Assembly (NCBI RefSeq): GCF_900115265.1
Contig: NZ_FOVU01000007.1
Span: 124,001-188,000 of the forward strand
Direction: 5' to 3'
DNA: 64,000 bases
DNA from: Bradyrhizobium sp. Ghvi
GTDB lineage: Bacteria > Pseudomonadota > Alphaproteobacteria > Rhizobiales > Xanthobacteraceae
Of the stretch, positions 52,116 through 59,845 are shown piece by piece; position 1 is the stretch's first letter, and every line of letters begins with the position of its first letter. The position numbers were made by a program, and so were the translations under genes. Below the pieces are notes generated by a model. The model searched no databases, was not told where the DNA came from, and saw only the letters and a list, made by a program, of their open reading frames with translations.

Positions 52116-54272
52116 TCAATCCTGGATCTTCGAGAAATCCGCCACCGCGCGCGTAGCGCTGCGGATTTCGTTCAGCAGCTTCAGGCGGTTCTCGCGCACC
52201 TTCGCATCGTCGTCATTGACGCGCACCTTGTCGAAGAAGGCATCGACCGGCGGACGCAGCTTCGCCATCGCGCTCATCGCGGCGGCAAAGTCTTCCCTAG
52301 CGACGGCCGCACCTGCTTCCGCCTTCACCTGTTCGATTGCCGCGGCAAGCGCCTTCTCCTCGGCGAGGCTGTAGAGAGACGCATCCGGCGCACCGTCGAA
52401 GGTCCGCTTGTCCTTCTTCTCCTCGATCGAGAGGATGTTGCTGGCGCGCTTGGTGCCGGCGAGGAGGTTCTTGCCGTCGTCGGACTCGAGGAATTTGCCG
52501 AGAGCTTCGACGCGACGGACGATCATCAGGAGATCGTCCTGACCGCCGAGCGCGAACACGGCATCGACGAGATCGTGACGCGCGCCCTGCTCACGGAGCT
52601 GAACCTTGAGGCGATCGGCGAAGAAGGCGAGCAGATCGTTGGAAAAATGTTCTGCCTCTCCGATAACTCCCGCCTCATTCAAAGCATAGCCCAGCCACGC
52701 CACGTCGATAGATTTCAAAAGCGGAAGCTTAATGTCGTTGGACACGAGAATACGAATGATTCCAAGCGCCGCGCGTCTAAGTGCAAACGGGTCCTTGCTT
52801 CCAGTTGGCTTCTCATCGTGTCCCCAGAATCCCACGACAGTGTCGATCTTATCCGCCAATGCTACGGCCACGCTCACTGGATCAGTAGGAACGCGATCCG
52901 CTGGTCCCTGGGGCTTGTAGTGCTCCTCGCAAGCTGCTGCAACGGAAGCACGTTCGCCCTGCGCCAATGCGTAATACTTGCCCATGAGGCCTTGCACCTC
53001 AGGAAACTCACCAACTACTTCAGTGAGCAAATCCGCTTTAGCTAAGCGCGCAGCTTGCTCTACGTCATTTGCGTACTGTGCAGAATTTCCTTCGTAGAAC
53101 CTCGCGCCGATTTTCAGCTGCGGCTCGATAAATTCTGCAATCCATGCAGCTAATCGTTCAATTCGCTTGATGCGCTTCGCTTGCGTTCCGAGCTTCTCGT
53201 GGAACACGATCTGCTCGAACTTCGGCAGACGATCCTCGAGCCTGGTCTTCAGATCGGTCTCGTAGAAGAACTTTGCGTCCGAGAGCCGCGCGCGGATCAC
53301 GCGCTCGTTGCCTGAGACGATGACCTTGCCGCCGTCGGTCGCCTCGATGTTCGCTGTGAGGACGAACTTGTTGGTCAGCCTCCCCGTCTTGGGGTCACGC
53401 ACCACGAAGCATTTCTGGTTGTTGCGGATGGTGGCGCGGATCACTTCATCCGGAGTCTTCAGGAACTCCTGCTCGAACGAGCCCATCAGCACGACCGGCC
53501 ATTCGACGAGGCCAGAGACCTCGTCGAGCAGGGCCTGGTCCTCGACCAGCTCGAACCCTTGCGCGAAAGCAAGCTGCTTGGCGTCCGTGAGGATCGCGTC
53601 TTTGCGACGCTCGGGGTCAAGCACGACCTTGGCGTCGAGCAGTTTTGCCTCGTAGTCCTCGAAGCGGCGGACAGAGATAGAGGATGGCGCGAGGAAGCGA
53701 TGGCCATACGTCGTCTGGCCGGCCTCGATGCCGTCCACTTCGAACTTCACGACATCGGGCTCTTCGGTCTCGAGCCCGAAGGTCGCTGTGATCGCATGCA
53801 GCGGACGCACCCAACTCAGCGAGCCCGGTTTGGCCGAGCGCGCGCCCCAACGCATCGATTTCGGCCAGGGGAAGGTTCTGATGATGACGGGCAGGATTTC
53901 CGCGAGCACGTCGATCGCGGCGCGGCCGGGCTTCTCGATCAATCCGATATAGAAGTCGCCCTTGGGATCGCGCTGGATCTTGGCCTCGTCCAGCGACTTC
54001 AAGCCTGTCGCCTTCAAGAACCCTTGCACGGCTGCATCGGGCGCGCCGACTTTCGGTCCGCGGCGCTCGGTCTTGAGATCAGGCTGACGCGCCGGGATGC
54101 CGTGCACGGTGAGCGCGAGGCGGCGCGGCGTCGCGAAAGCTTTCGCCCCTTCATACACCAGGCCTTCGGCGACCAGCTTCTCGGTGACCAGGCGGCGCAG
54201 ATCGTCGGCCGCCTTGGCCTGCATGCGCGCGGGAATCTCTTCCGAGAACAGTTCAAGCAACAGATCAGGCAT
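52116..54272 (-). CDS. glyS: Glycine-tRNA ligase, beta subunit
   Basis: Beta subunit of the (alpha-beta)2 bacterial GlyRS that binds tRNA and supports glycylation. 718 residues. It starts MPDLLLELFSEEIPARMQAKAADDLRRLV, typical of GlyS, and contains the HD-related segment and the C-terminal anticodon domain. The start shares one base with the glyQ stop (TGATG), so the pair is translationally coupled. The central part (about 52640-53160) has a visibly lower GC (about 50% against 63% in flanks) and A/T-ended codons, while the protein stays in register. Confidence 0.96.
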   Translation of the reverse strand: MPDLLLELFSEEIPARMQAKAADDLRRLVTEKLVAEGLVYEGAKAFATPRRLALTVHGIPARQPDLKTERRGPKVGAPDAAVQGFLKATGLKSLDEAKIQRDPKGDFYIGLIEKPGRAAIDVLAEILPVIIRTFPWPKSMRWGARSAKPGSLSWVRPLHAITATFGLETEEPDVVKFEVDGIEAGQTTYGHRFLAPSSISVRRFEDYEAKLLDAKVVLDPERRKDAILTDAKQLAFAQGFELVEDQALLDEVSGLVEWPVVLMGSFEQEFLKTPDEVIRATIRNNQKCFVVRDPKTGRLTNKFVLTANIEATDGGKVIVSGNERVIRARLSDAKFFYETDLKTRLEDRLPKFEQIVFHEKLGTQAKRIKRIERLAAWIAEFIEPQLKIGARFYEGNSAQYANDVEQAARLAKADLLTEVVGEFPEVQGLMGKYYALAQGERASVAAACEEHYKPQGPADRVPTDPVSVAVALADKIDTVVGFWGHDEKPTGSKDPFALRRAALGIIRILVSNDIKLPLLKSIDVAWLGYALNEAGVIGEAEHFSNDLLAFFADRLKVQLREQGARHDLVDAVFALGGQDDLLMIVRRVEALGKFLESDDGKNLLAGTKRASNILSIEEKKDKRTFDGAPDASLYSLAEEKALAAAIEQVKAEAGAAVAREDFAAAMSAMAKLRPPVDAFFDKVRVNDDDAKVRENRLKLLNEIRSATRAVADFSKIQD

Positions 54273-55207
54273 CAGGCCGCTCCACCGGCTTCGGTGTGCA
54301 CCCAGGCTTCGCCGCAGGCTTTTGCCAGCTCGCGAACTCGGAAGATGTAGCTCTGTCGCTCCGTCACCGAAATCACACCACGCGCGTCGAGCAGGTTGAA
54401 GACATGGCTTGCCTTGATGCACTGGTCATAGGCCGGCAGCGCCATCAGATGGGCCTCGCGCTTCTCGTCCTTCCAACCGGCATCGAGGTATTTCTTGCAG
54501 GCCGCTTCGGCCATCTTGAATTGCTCGAACAGCATCGCCGTATCTGCATGTTCGAAATTGTGCCGCGAATATTCCTGCTCGGCCTGGAAGAACACCTCCT
54601 TGTAGGTGACCTTCTCGGCGCCTTCGCGGCCGTTGAAGTTCAGGTCCATGATGCGGTCGACGCCTTGCAGATAACAGGCAAGTCGTTCGAGCCCATAGGT
54701 GAGCTCACCCGCGACGGGCGCGCATTCCACGCCGGCGACTTGCTGGAAATAAGTAAACTGGCTGACTTCCATGCCGTCGCACCAGCACTCCCACCCCAAG
54801 CCCCAGGCGCCGAGCGTCGGGCTCTCCCAATCGTCCTCGACGAAGCGGATGTCATGGATGGCAGAGTCGATTCCGATCGCGGCCAGCGACTTCAGGTATA
54901 GCTCCTGCAGGTTCGGCGGCGACGGCTTGAGGATGACCTGGAACTGGTAATAGTGCTGGAGCCGGTTCGGGTTCTCGCCATAGCGGCCGTCCTTGGGCCG
55001 CCGCGAGGGCTGCACATAAGCGGCATTCCACGGCCGCGGCCCGAGCGCGCGAAGGGTCGTCCCGGGGTGGAAGGTGCCGGCGCCGACTTCCATGTCGTAG
55101 GGTTGCAGGATCACGCAGCCGTAATCCGCCCAATAGCGCTGCAAGGCCAGGAGCAAGCCCTGGAACGAGCGGTCCGGGCGCATATGGGCAGGCAATGAGG
55201 CGTCCAT
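54272..55207 (-). CDS. glyQ: Glycine-tRNA ligase, alpha subunit
   Basis: Catalytic subunit of bacterial-type GlyRS. 311 residues. MRPDRSFQGLLLALQRYWADYGCVILQPYDMEVGAGTFHPGTTLRALGP and WECWCDGMEVSQFTYFQQVAGVECAPVAGELTYGLERLA match class II alpha-subunit motifs 1-3, and FLLDARGVISVTERQSYI-type (here NLLDARGVISVTERQSYIFRVRELAKAC) ends the protein. It is followed directly by glyS. Confidence 0.97.
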   Translation of the reverse strand: MDASLPAHMRPDRSFQGLLLALQRYWADYGCVILQPYDMEVGAGTFHPGTTLRALGPRPWNAAYVQPSRRPKDGRYGENPNRLQHYYQFQVILKPSPPNLQELYLKSLAAIGIDSAIHDIRFVEDDWESPTLGAWGLGWECWCDGMEVSQFTYFQQVAGVECAPVAGELTYGLERLACYLQGVDRIMDLNFNGREGAEKVTYKEVFFQAEQEYSRHNFEHADTAMLFEQFKMAEAACKKYLDAGWKDEKREAHLMALPAYDQCIKASHVFNLLDARGVISVTERQSYIFRVRELAKACGEAWVHTEAGGAA

Positions 55208-55290
55208 CGTCAGATCAGGCTCTCGCGGGGGGTTGAATCGCGCGGGACCGTATCGACGGCGGGGGTGGGAATCAAGGCAAAGGGGGGCTT

Positions 55291-55426
55291 TCTCACCTCT
55301 CCCGCTTGCTTGCGGGAGAGGTCGCGCCGAAGGCGCGGGTGAGGGCTTTCTCCTCTTGGGGGTCCTCGCCTGCGGAGGGACCCCCTCCCCAGCCCTCCCG
55401 CAAGCAAGCGGGAGAGGGAGCGCACC
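55291..55426. repeat. Nested hairpin-rich intergenic element
   Basis: CCTCTCCCGC/GCGGGAGAGG hairpin at 55296-55321 is repeated in mirrored form as CCCTCCCGCAAGCAAGCGGG at 55393-55412, so the whole stretch can fold outer-on-outer. GGTCC/GGACC at 55371-55382 adds a further stem. It is located between glyQ and the 63-residue gene. Confidence 0.75.
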
Positions 55427-55442
55427 TTCCGTGCGGAGACAG

Positions 55443-55634
55443 CTACCCCGGCCGATACGCTCCGGTCACAGGATCGCGCTTCAGTGTCTGGATGGTCCCC
55501 ATGGGCGCGGCCTCGGCGACGCGCGACAGGCGCATCTCCTCCAGCTCCTCGTTGATCCTGATGGCAGTCTTGTAGGCCCAGCGGACCACGGCAAGCCCAC
55601 CCAGGACGCCCGCGAATGCGACGAACGGCGGCAT
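55443..55634 (-). CDS. Small hypothetical membrane-anchored protein (63 aa)
   Basis: ATG at 55634 has AAGGA 7 nt upstream. MPPFVAFAGVLGGLAVVRWAYK is a hydrophobic anchor; the rest (TAIRINEELEEMRLSRVAEAAPMGTIQTLKRDPVTGAYRPG) is charged and helical. The ending KRDPVTGAYRP is a pattern I recall in Rhizobiales small proteins. Function unknown; likely cytoplasm-facing tail. Confidence 0.65.
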   Translation of the reverse strand: MPPFVAFAGVLGGLAVVRWAYKTAIRINEELEEMRLSRVAEAAPMGTIQTLKRDPVTGAYRPG

Positions 55635-55750
55635 CGGTCGATCCTTGTTCAATGCTCAGCCCCCACACGCATATTCGCGCACTCCGGGCCGCGCCGCAAT
55701 TGGCTCAGCTGCAAGCATCCTTGGGGCCAAATGGCGCGGGAGGGCGCCGT

Positions 55751-56659
55751 CTAGAACCCGAATTTCGCCCAAATCGCCCGCGTCTCCACCGCCGAGATCA
55801 GTTCATCCGGCAGCCCAACCATTGATTCCATGGCCGAAAGCTGCCCCGCGCCGGGCGATTTCCGCCCAAGCAGGCTGGAGAGCAGCCCGGTCGGCTGCGC
55901 GATCACGGGGGTGAGAACCTTCTCGCCATAGCGGGCACGAAGAGTTGAGCGGAGATCGCCGATGCCGTCGGCAAGCCCGAGCGCAACCGACGTTTCGCCG
56001 GCCCAGTACTCGCCGGTGAACAGGGTGTCGTCGAGGCCCTTCAACCTGACGCCGCGACTCTCCTTCACCAGCGCGATGAAGATCTGGTGGATCTCGCGCT
56101 GAAGCGCCTTCAGCTTGGCGACATCGTCAGGGTTCTCGGGCAGGAAGGGATCGAGCATCGCCTTGTGCGCGCCGGCCGTGTAGAGACGCCGCTCGATGCC
56201 GAGCCGCTTGATCGCCTCCTGGAAGCCGAAGCTGCCGCCGACCACGCCAATCGAGCCGAGGATCGAGGACGGATCGCAGAAGATCTCGTCGCCGGCGCAA
56301 GCGATCATGTAGCCACCCGAGGCCGCGACGTCCTCGACGAACACCAGCACGGGCAGATTCTTCTCCGCCGCAAGCTGCTTGATACGCAGATAGATTTGGC
56401 GCGACTGCACCGGCGAACCACCTGGCGAATTGATCACCAGCGCCACCGCCTTGGCATTCCGGTATGAAAACGCCCGCTCCAGCACCCGCGCGACGCCTGC
56501 CAGCGTCATGCCCGGACGCAGTGGCGTCACTGCGCCGATGACACCCGACAGCCGCACCACCGGCACCACCGCCGCGCCCGGGCGGAAGCGCGCCGGCAGA
56601 TATTGCATGAGCTTGTCGGCCAGGCCGGAATTCTCGCGATCGTTCAATTGTTCGGCCAT
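55751..56659 (-). CDS. sppA: S49 peptidase, SppA type
   Basis: Signal-peptide peptidase-like serine protease, 302 residues. The Ser-Lys dyad is visible: S114 in VAASGGYMIACAGDEI and K166 in GAHKAMLDPFLP. ALVINSPGGSPVQSRQIYLRIKQL is the oxyanion region. This is the short single-domain type rather than the 67-kDa enteric SppA. The first 30 residues are not clearly a membrane anchor, so its location is uncertain. Probably monocistronic. Confidence 0.92.
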   Translation of the reverse strand: MAEQLNDRENSGLADKLMQYLPARFRPGAAVVPVVRLSGVIGAVTPLRPGMTLAGVARVLERAFSYRNAKAVALVINSPGGSPVQSRQIYLRIKQLAAEKNLPVLVFVEDVAASGGYMIACAGDEIFCDPSSILGSIGVVGGSFGFQEAIKRLGIERRLYTAGAHKAMLDPFLPENPDDVAKLKALQREIHQIFIALVKESRGVRLKGLDDTLFTGEYWAGETSVALGLADGIGDLRSTLRARYGEKVLTPVIAQPTGLLSSLLGRKSPGAGQLSAMESMVGLPDELISAVETRAIWAKFGF

Positions 56660-56712
56660 GGCCTTACCTCTGGTTAACTATTCTTTATCACGCGACTGTC
56701 ATTGAAGGTGCC

Positions 56713-56728
56713 TGGAACGTGTTTTGCA
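56713..56728 (+). promoter_or_regulatory. Sigma-54 (RpoN)-type promoter
   Basis: TGGAACGTGTTTTGCA matches the sigma-54 consensus TGGCACG-N4-TTGCA at all but one defined position, with GG (56714-56715) and GC (56726-56727) separated by exactly 10 nt. It lies 44 nt before the start of a 32-residue peptide with a strong GGAGG. Confidence 0.7.
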
Positions 56729-56772
56729 GAATCCCCGTTGGGAAGCTGCAATGAGGCAGCGGAGGAAACGAC

Positions 56773-56871
56773 ATGAAGATCTATCTGCTGTTGGTGCTGA
56801 TCGGGGCGCTTTTCACGGCGATTCGCTTTACGTCCCCGCAGGAACAGCAGTCGGAATCGCTTCCGCAGTAG
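56773..56871 (+). CDS. 32-residue single-pass membrane peptide
   Basis: MKIYLLLVLIGALFTAIRFTSPQEQQSESLPQ: one hydrophobic helix and a polar, Gln/Ser-rich tail, with a GGAGG 7 nt upstream. Well-formed ribosome site and sigma-54-type promoter argue that it is expressed. It ends 4 nt from the convergent methyltransferase gene. Function unknown. Different-frame ORFs here are shadows. Confidence 0.6.
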   Translation: MKIYLLLVLIGALFTAIRFTSPQEQQSESLPQ

Positions 56872-56875
56872 GCCG

Positions 56876-57643
56876 TCAAGGCTCCGCCAGCGGCAAGACC
56901 GCTCTGCCCTCCAGAATATTCCTCACCTCATTTTTAGGCACTGATGACTCGTTATTGAGCATCAGGCCCGGCAGCAATCGCGTCGGCGCCCGGCCACCTT
57001 TGACGGCGCGCACCAGCACACGGATCGCCGGCCTTCCCGCTTCACCATGAATCGGCAGGATCGAGACGCTGCCGAAGCCGCGTGACAGCGCTGCCAAAAC
57101 GTCCGCAATCCCATCCGCGCGCCAGATCAAGGTCAATACACCACTCGATCGAAGGATGCGCCGCGCTGCATGCACCCACGCATTCAGAGTTTCCTCTGTC
57201 GCGACATGTGCGGCGTGACGCGCCTGGTCCGGCGAGCCGCGATGCCTGATGGCATCGTTGAAGGGCGGGTTCATCAACACGCAGTCCGCACTGTCGGGCA
57301 TGAGCCCATGTGCCGCAAAAGTCTGCGCATCCGCAGTGACGTCGAGCACAATCACGTCCGCGGCAATCGCATTCGTGGCCGCATTGGCATGCGCGAGGCC
57401 GGCCAGTTCCGGATCGAGCTCGACGAGGCAGAGATTGATCCCACCGACACGCCGAGCCAGCGCCAGGCCGGCCGTGCCGACGCCGGCACCCAGATCGACC
57501 ACACGGTCGCCTTGACGGGCCTCCGTTGCGGCCGCAAGCAGGATCGCATCGTGCCCTGCGCGGTGGCCGGATCGCTTCTGCCTCAGCAGCAGCTGCCCGC
57601 CGAGAAAGGCGTCCTCGGTAATATCTGTGACGACGTCAATCAT
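56876..57643 (-). CDS. N6-adenine methyltransferase (TrmN6-like, COG4123)
   Basis: 255-residue S-adenosylmethionine-dependent methylase. The SAM motif VVDLGAGVGTAGLALARRV (about 48-66) and the adenine-N6 catalytic NPPF at 125-128 are clear. QKRSGHRAGHDAILLAAAT before it is typical of the TrmN6/YfiC group that modifies A37 of tRNA-Val. The nucleic-acid substrate is not proven. It overlaps the DUF2007 gene by 8 nt. Confidence 0.9.
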   Translation of the reverse strand: MIDVVTDITEDAFLGGQLLLRQKRSGHRAGHDAILLAAATEARQGDRVVDLGAGVGTAGLALARRVGGINLCLVELDPELAGLAHANAATNAIAADVIVLDVTADAQTFAAHGLMPDSADCVLMNPPFNDAIRHRGSPDQARHAAHVATEETLNAWVHAARRILRSSGVLTLIWRADGIADVLAALSRGFGSVSILPIHGEAGRPAIRVLVRAVKGGRAPTRLLPGLMLNNESSVPKNEVRNILEGRAVLPLAEP

Positions 57644-57863
57644 CGCCGCGCAGTTCGTGGCTGAGCCCGGCCTCGGTCAGGAGCGCCCTCGCCTCGACGG
57701 CGTCGTCCTCATGGACCAGGATCCGGCGCGGCAGGACGCCGAGCGAGCCCTCGATGATGCTCATGTTCTGGTCCAGCACCAGATGGTGGATGTTGGCGCC
57801 GTCGAGCAGCGCGCCGATCGCCGACACCAGCACGATATCGTTGGTCCGAACCAGTTCACGCAA
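57636..57863 (-). CDS. DUF2007 small signal-transducing protein
   Basis: 75 residues. MRELVRTNDIVLVSAIGALLDGANIHHLVLDQNMSIIEGSLGVLPRRILVHEDDAVEARALLTEAGL is a complete DUF2007 (ferredoxin-like) fold with the VLDQNxSxxxGxxxxxPxRxxV pattern. Function is not established. It overlaps the methyltransferase gene and is likely the first gene of that pair. Confidence 0.88.
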   Translation of the reverse strand: MRELVRTNDIVLVSAIGALLDGANIHHLVLDQNMSIIEGSLGVLPRRILVHEDDAVEARALLTEAGLSHELRGDD

Positions 57864-57993
57864 ACGAGCCTCCTGCCTGAAAAGGGATTAAGCGGCAAAT
57901 GTCAATGGTTCCGCAGCACTTGCCGCGTCCGCCTCCAGTTTCTATTGTCTTTCCATCAGAATAGCCCCTCCGGGGCAAATATTGGAGACCGGC

Positions 57994-59001
57994 GTGGCCG
58001 TCATCGTACCTTTCGAAACCCCCGGCGCGTCGATCGAAGAGCTGGTTGGCCTTGTCGCCCCTGACATGGAGCGCGTCAACGCCACGATCCTGTCGCGGAC
58101 CGGTTCGGACGTGACCATGATTCCCGAGGTCGCCAACCACCTGATCTCCTCCGGCGGCAAGCGGTTGCGGCCGATGCTGACGCTGGCCATGGCCAACCTC
58201 GCCGGCTACACCGGCGACGGCCATATCAAGCTCGCCGCCTCCGTCGAGTTCATGCATACCGCCACGCTTCTTCACGATGACGTCGTCGACGAGAGCGAGA
58301 TGCGCCGCGGCAAGCTGTCGGCGCGCATGCTTTGGGGCAACGAGGCAAGCGTGCTGGTCGGCGACTTCCTGCTGGGCCAGGCCTTCCGCATGATGGTCGA
58401 GGTCGGCTCGCTCCGCGCGCTCGACATCCTCTCGGCGGCCGCCGCCACCATCGCCGAGGGCGAGGTGATGCAGCTTGCGGCCGCCAAGAACACCGCAACC
58501 ACCGAGGACGAATATCTCGCCGTGATCCGCGGCAAGACCGCCGAGCTGTTCGCAGCCGCATGCGAGGTCGGCCCCGTCATCGCGAACCGTCCCAAGGCCG
58601 AGCAGACCGCCTGCCGCTCGGTCGGCATGAATCTCGGCATCGCTTTCCAGCTCGTCGACGACGTGCTCGACTACGGCGGCAAGAGCGCCAAGCTCGGCAA
58701 GAACACCGGCGACGATTTCCGTGAGGGCAAGATCACCCTGCCCGTCGTGCTCGCCTTCCGCCGCGGCAACGACACCGAGCGCGCCTTCTGGATCAAGGCG
58801 CTCGAACGTGGCGAGATCGGCGACACCGACCTCGATCACGCCATCGGCCTGATGAACAAGCACCGCGCGCTGGAAGACACGCTGAGCCGCGCCCAGCACT
58901 ATGGCGCCATGGCCGTCGATGCACTGGCGCTGTTCCCATCGTCGCCGATGAAGAGCGCGCTGGAGCAGGTGGTGGCGTTCTGTTTGGCACGGTCACACTA
59001 A
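57994..59001 (+). CDS. Polyprenyl diphosphate synthase
   Basis: Trans-isoprenyl diphosphate synthase of the octaprenyl/decaprenyl type that makes the ubiquinone side chain. 335 residues. First Asp-rich motif LLHDDVVDESEMRRG and second QLVDDVLDYGG are intact, with GGKRLRPML for IPP binding. GTG at 57994 is chosen (GGAG 6 nt upstream); TTG at 57982 is an alternative. Chain length cannot be fixed from sequence, but Bradyrhizobium makes UQ-10. Confidence 0.92.
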   Translation: MAVIVPFETPGASIEELVGLVAPDMERVNATILSRTGSDVTMIPEVANHLISSGGKRLRPMLTLAMANLAGYTGDGHIKLAASVEFMHTATLLHDDVVDESEMRRGKLSARMLWGNEASVLVGDFLLGQAFRMMVEVGSLRALDILSAAAATIAEGEVMQLAAAKNTATTEDEYLAVIRGKTAELFAAACEVGPVIANRPKAEQTACRSVGMNLGIAFQLVDDVLDYGGKSAKLGKNTGDDFREGKITLPVVLAFRRGNDTERAFWIKALERGEIGDTDLDHAIGLMNKHRALEDTLSRAQHYGAMAVDALALFPSSPMKSALEQVVAFCLARSH

Positions 59002-59066
59002 GCGACGAATTCGCGTCCAGTTTCCACAATCAACTCCGTCATCGAGCGCACACTCCTCTCTCGTGT

Positions 59067-59191
59067 CCCGGACGCGCTGCAGCGTGAAACGCTGCTGCGC
59101 TGAGCCGGGATCCACGCGACACGGCGCTCTCAGCGACATGGGCCCCGGCTCTGCAGCGCACCGCTGAAGGAGCGCTGCGCTGCGTCCGGGG
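59067..59191. repeat. 125-bp palindromic intergenic repeat, copy 2
   Basis: CCCGGACGCGCTGCAGCGTG to CTGCGCTGCGTCCGGGG, the same length and blocks as the copy at 12945-13069. Confidence 0.85.
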
Positions 59192-59288
59192 CACGAGCGG
59201 TTCAATAAACCCGTACCACGCTCCCCCCCCCAACGCGCCCATCGGCCCGACCATCCTCGCCAGCCTGTTCCTTCATCCGCAGCTACTA

Positions 59289-59311
59289 GTAACTTGCATT
59301 TTGCAAGTTAC
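59289..59311. promoter_or_regulatory. Perfect palindrome, probable HxlR operator
   Basis: Arms GTAACTTGCA (59289-59298) and TGCAAGTTAC (59302-59311) with a TTT centre, ending 17 nt before the hxlR-type gene start. HxlR regulators typically bind such symmetrical sites in their own promoters, so this is likely autoregulatory and controls the following operon. Confidence 0.8.
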
Positions 59312-59328
59312 ATTCCTACCTTCCTCGC

Positions 59329-59844
59329 ATGCAGCCCAAATCGCCCTCCATCCAGGAATGCCCGGTTGGCCGTGCCGTGGAAACGGTCGGAGAATGGTGG
59401 AGCATCCTGATCCTGCGTGATGCATTTCAGGGCTCGACCCGGTTCGACGAGTTCGAGCGCAACCTCTCCATCGCGCCGAACATCCTGTCGCGGCGCCTCG
59501 CACATCTGACCAAGTCCGGCATGTTCGTCCGCCGCCGGTATCAGGAACGGCCGCCGCGGCACGAATATGTGCTGACGGACAAGGCGCGGGATTTTTTCCC
59601 CGTGATCGCCACGCTGCTGGCCTGGGGTAACAGGCATCTCGCGCCAAAGGGCGAAACGGTCCTGCTGGCGAACCGGGACGACCGTCGCCCGCTTGATCCG
59701 ATCGTGGTCGACGCCGCCGATAGGCAGCCGATCACGCTCGAAAACGCGGTGGTGATCGCGGGTCCCGGCGCGAGCCGCCTGATGCGGCGCCGGCTCACCT
59801 CGCTCAAGGCCATGAACCCGGCGGTCGCGCCGACTGGAGACTGA
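59329..59844 (+). CDS. HxlR-family transcriptional regulator
   Basis: 171-residue winged helix protein. CPVGRAVETVGEWWSILILRDAFQGSTRFDEFERNLSIAPNILSRRLAHLTKSGMFVRRRYQERPPRHEYVLTDKARDFFPVI is the full HxlR domain with the conserved Cys near the N-terminus (C12 in ECPVGRA). The C-terminal ~60 residues extend beyond most HxlR proteins. It sits right behind a perfect palindrome and one base before the ketosynthase gene. Redox or ligand sensing through C12 is possible. Confidence 0.92.
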   Translation: MQPKSPSIQECPVGRAVETVGEWWSILILRDAFQGSTRFDEFERNLSIAPNILSRRLAHLTKSGMFVRRRYQERPPRHEYVLTDKARDFFPVIATLLAWGNRHLAPKGETVLLANRDDRRPLDPIVVDAADRQPITLENAVVIAGPGASRLMRRRLTSLKAMNPAVAPTGD

Positions 59845-59845
59845 G

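Larger units (their letters stand above)
59002..59328. other. Gene-free stretch before the HxlR gene
   Basis: This 327-bp stretch holds the 125-bp repeat (59067-59191) and the HxlR-type operator (59289-59311). No coding signal is seen. Confidence 0.65.
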
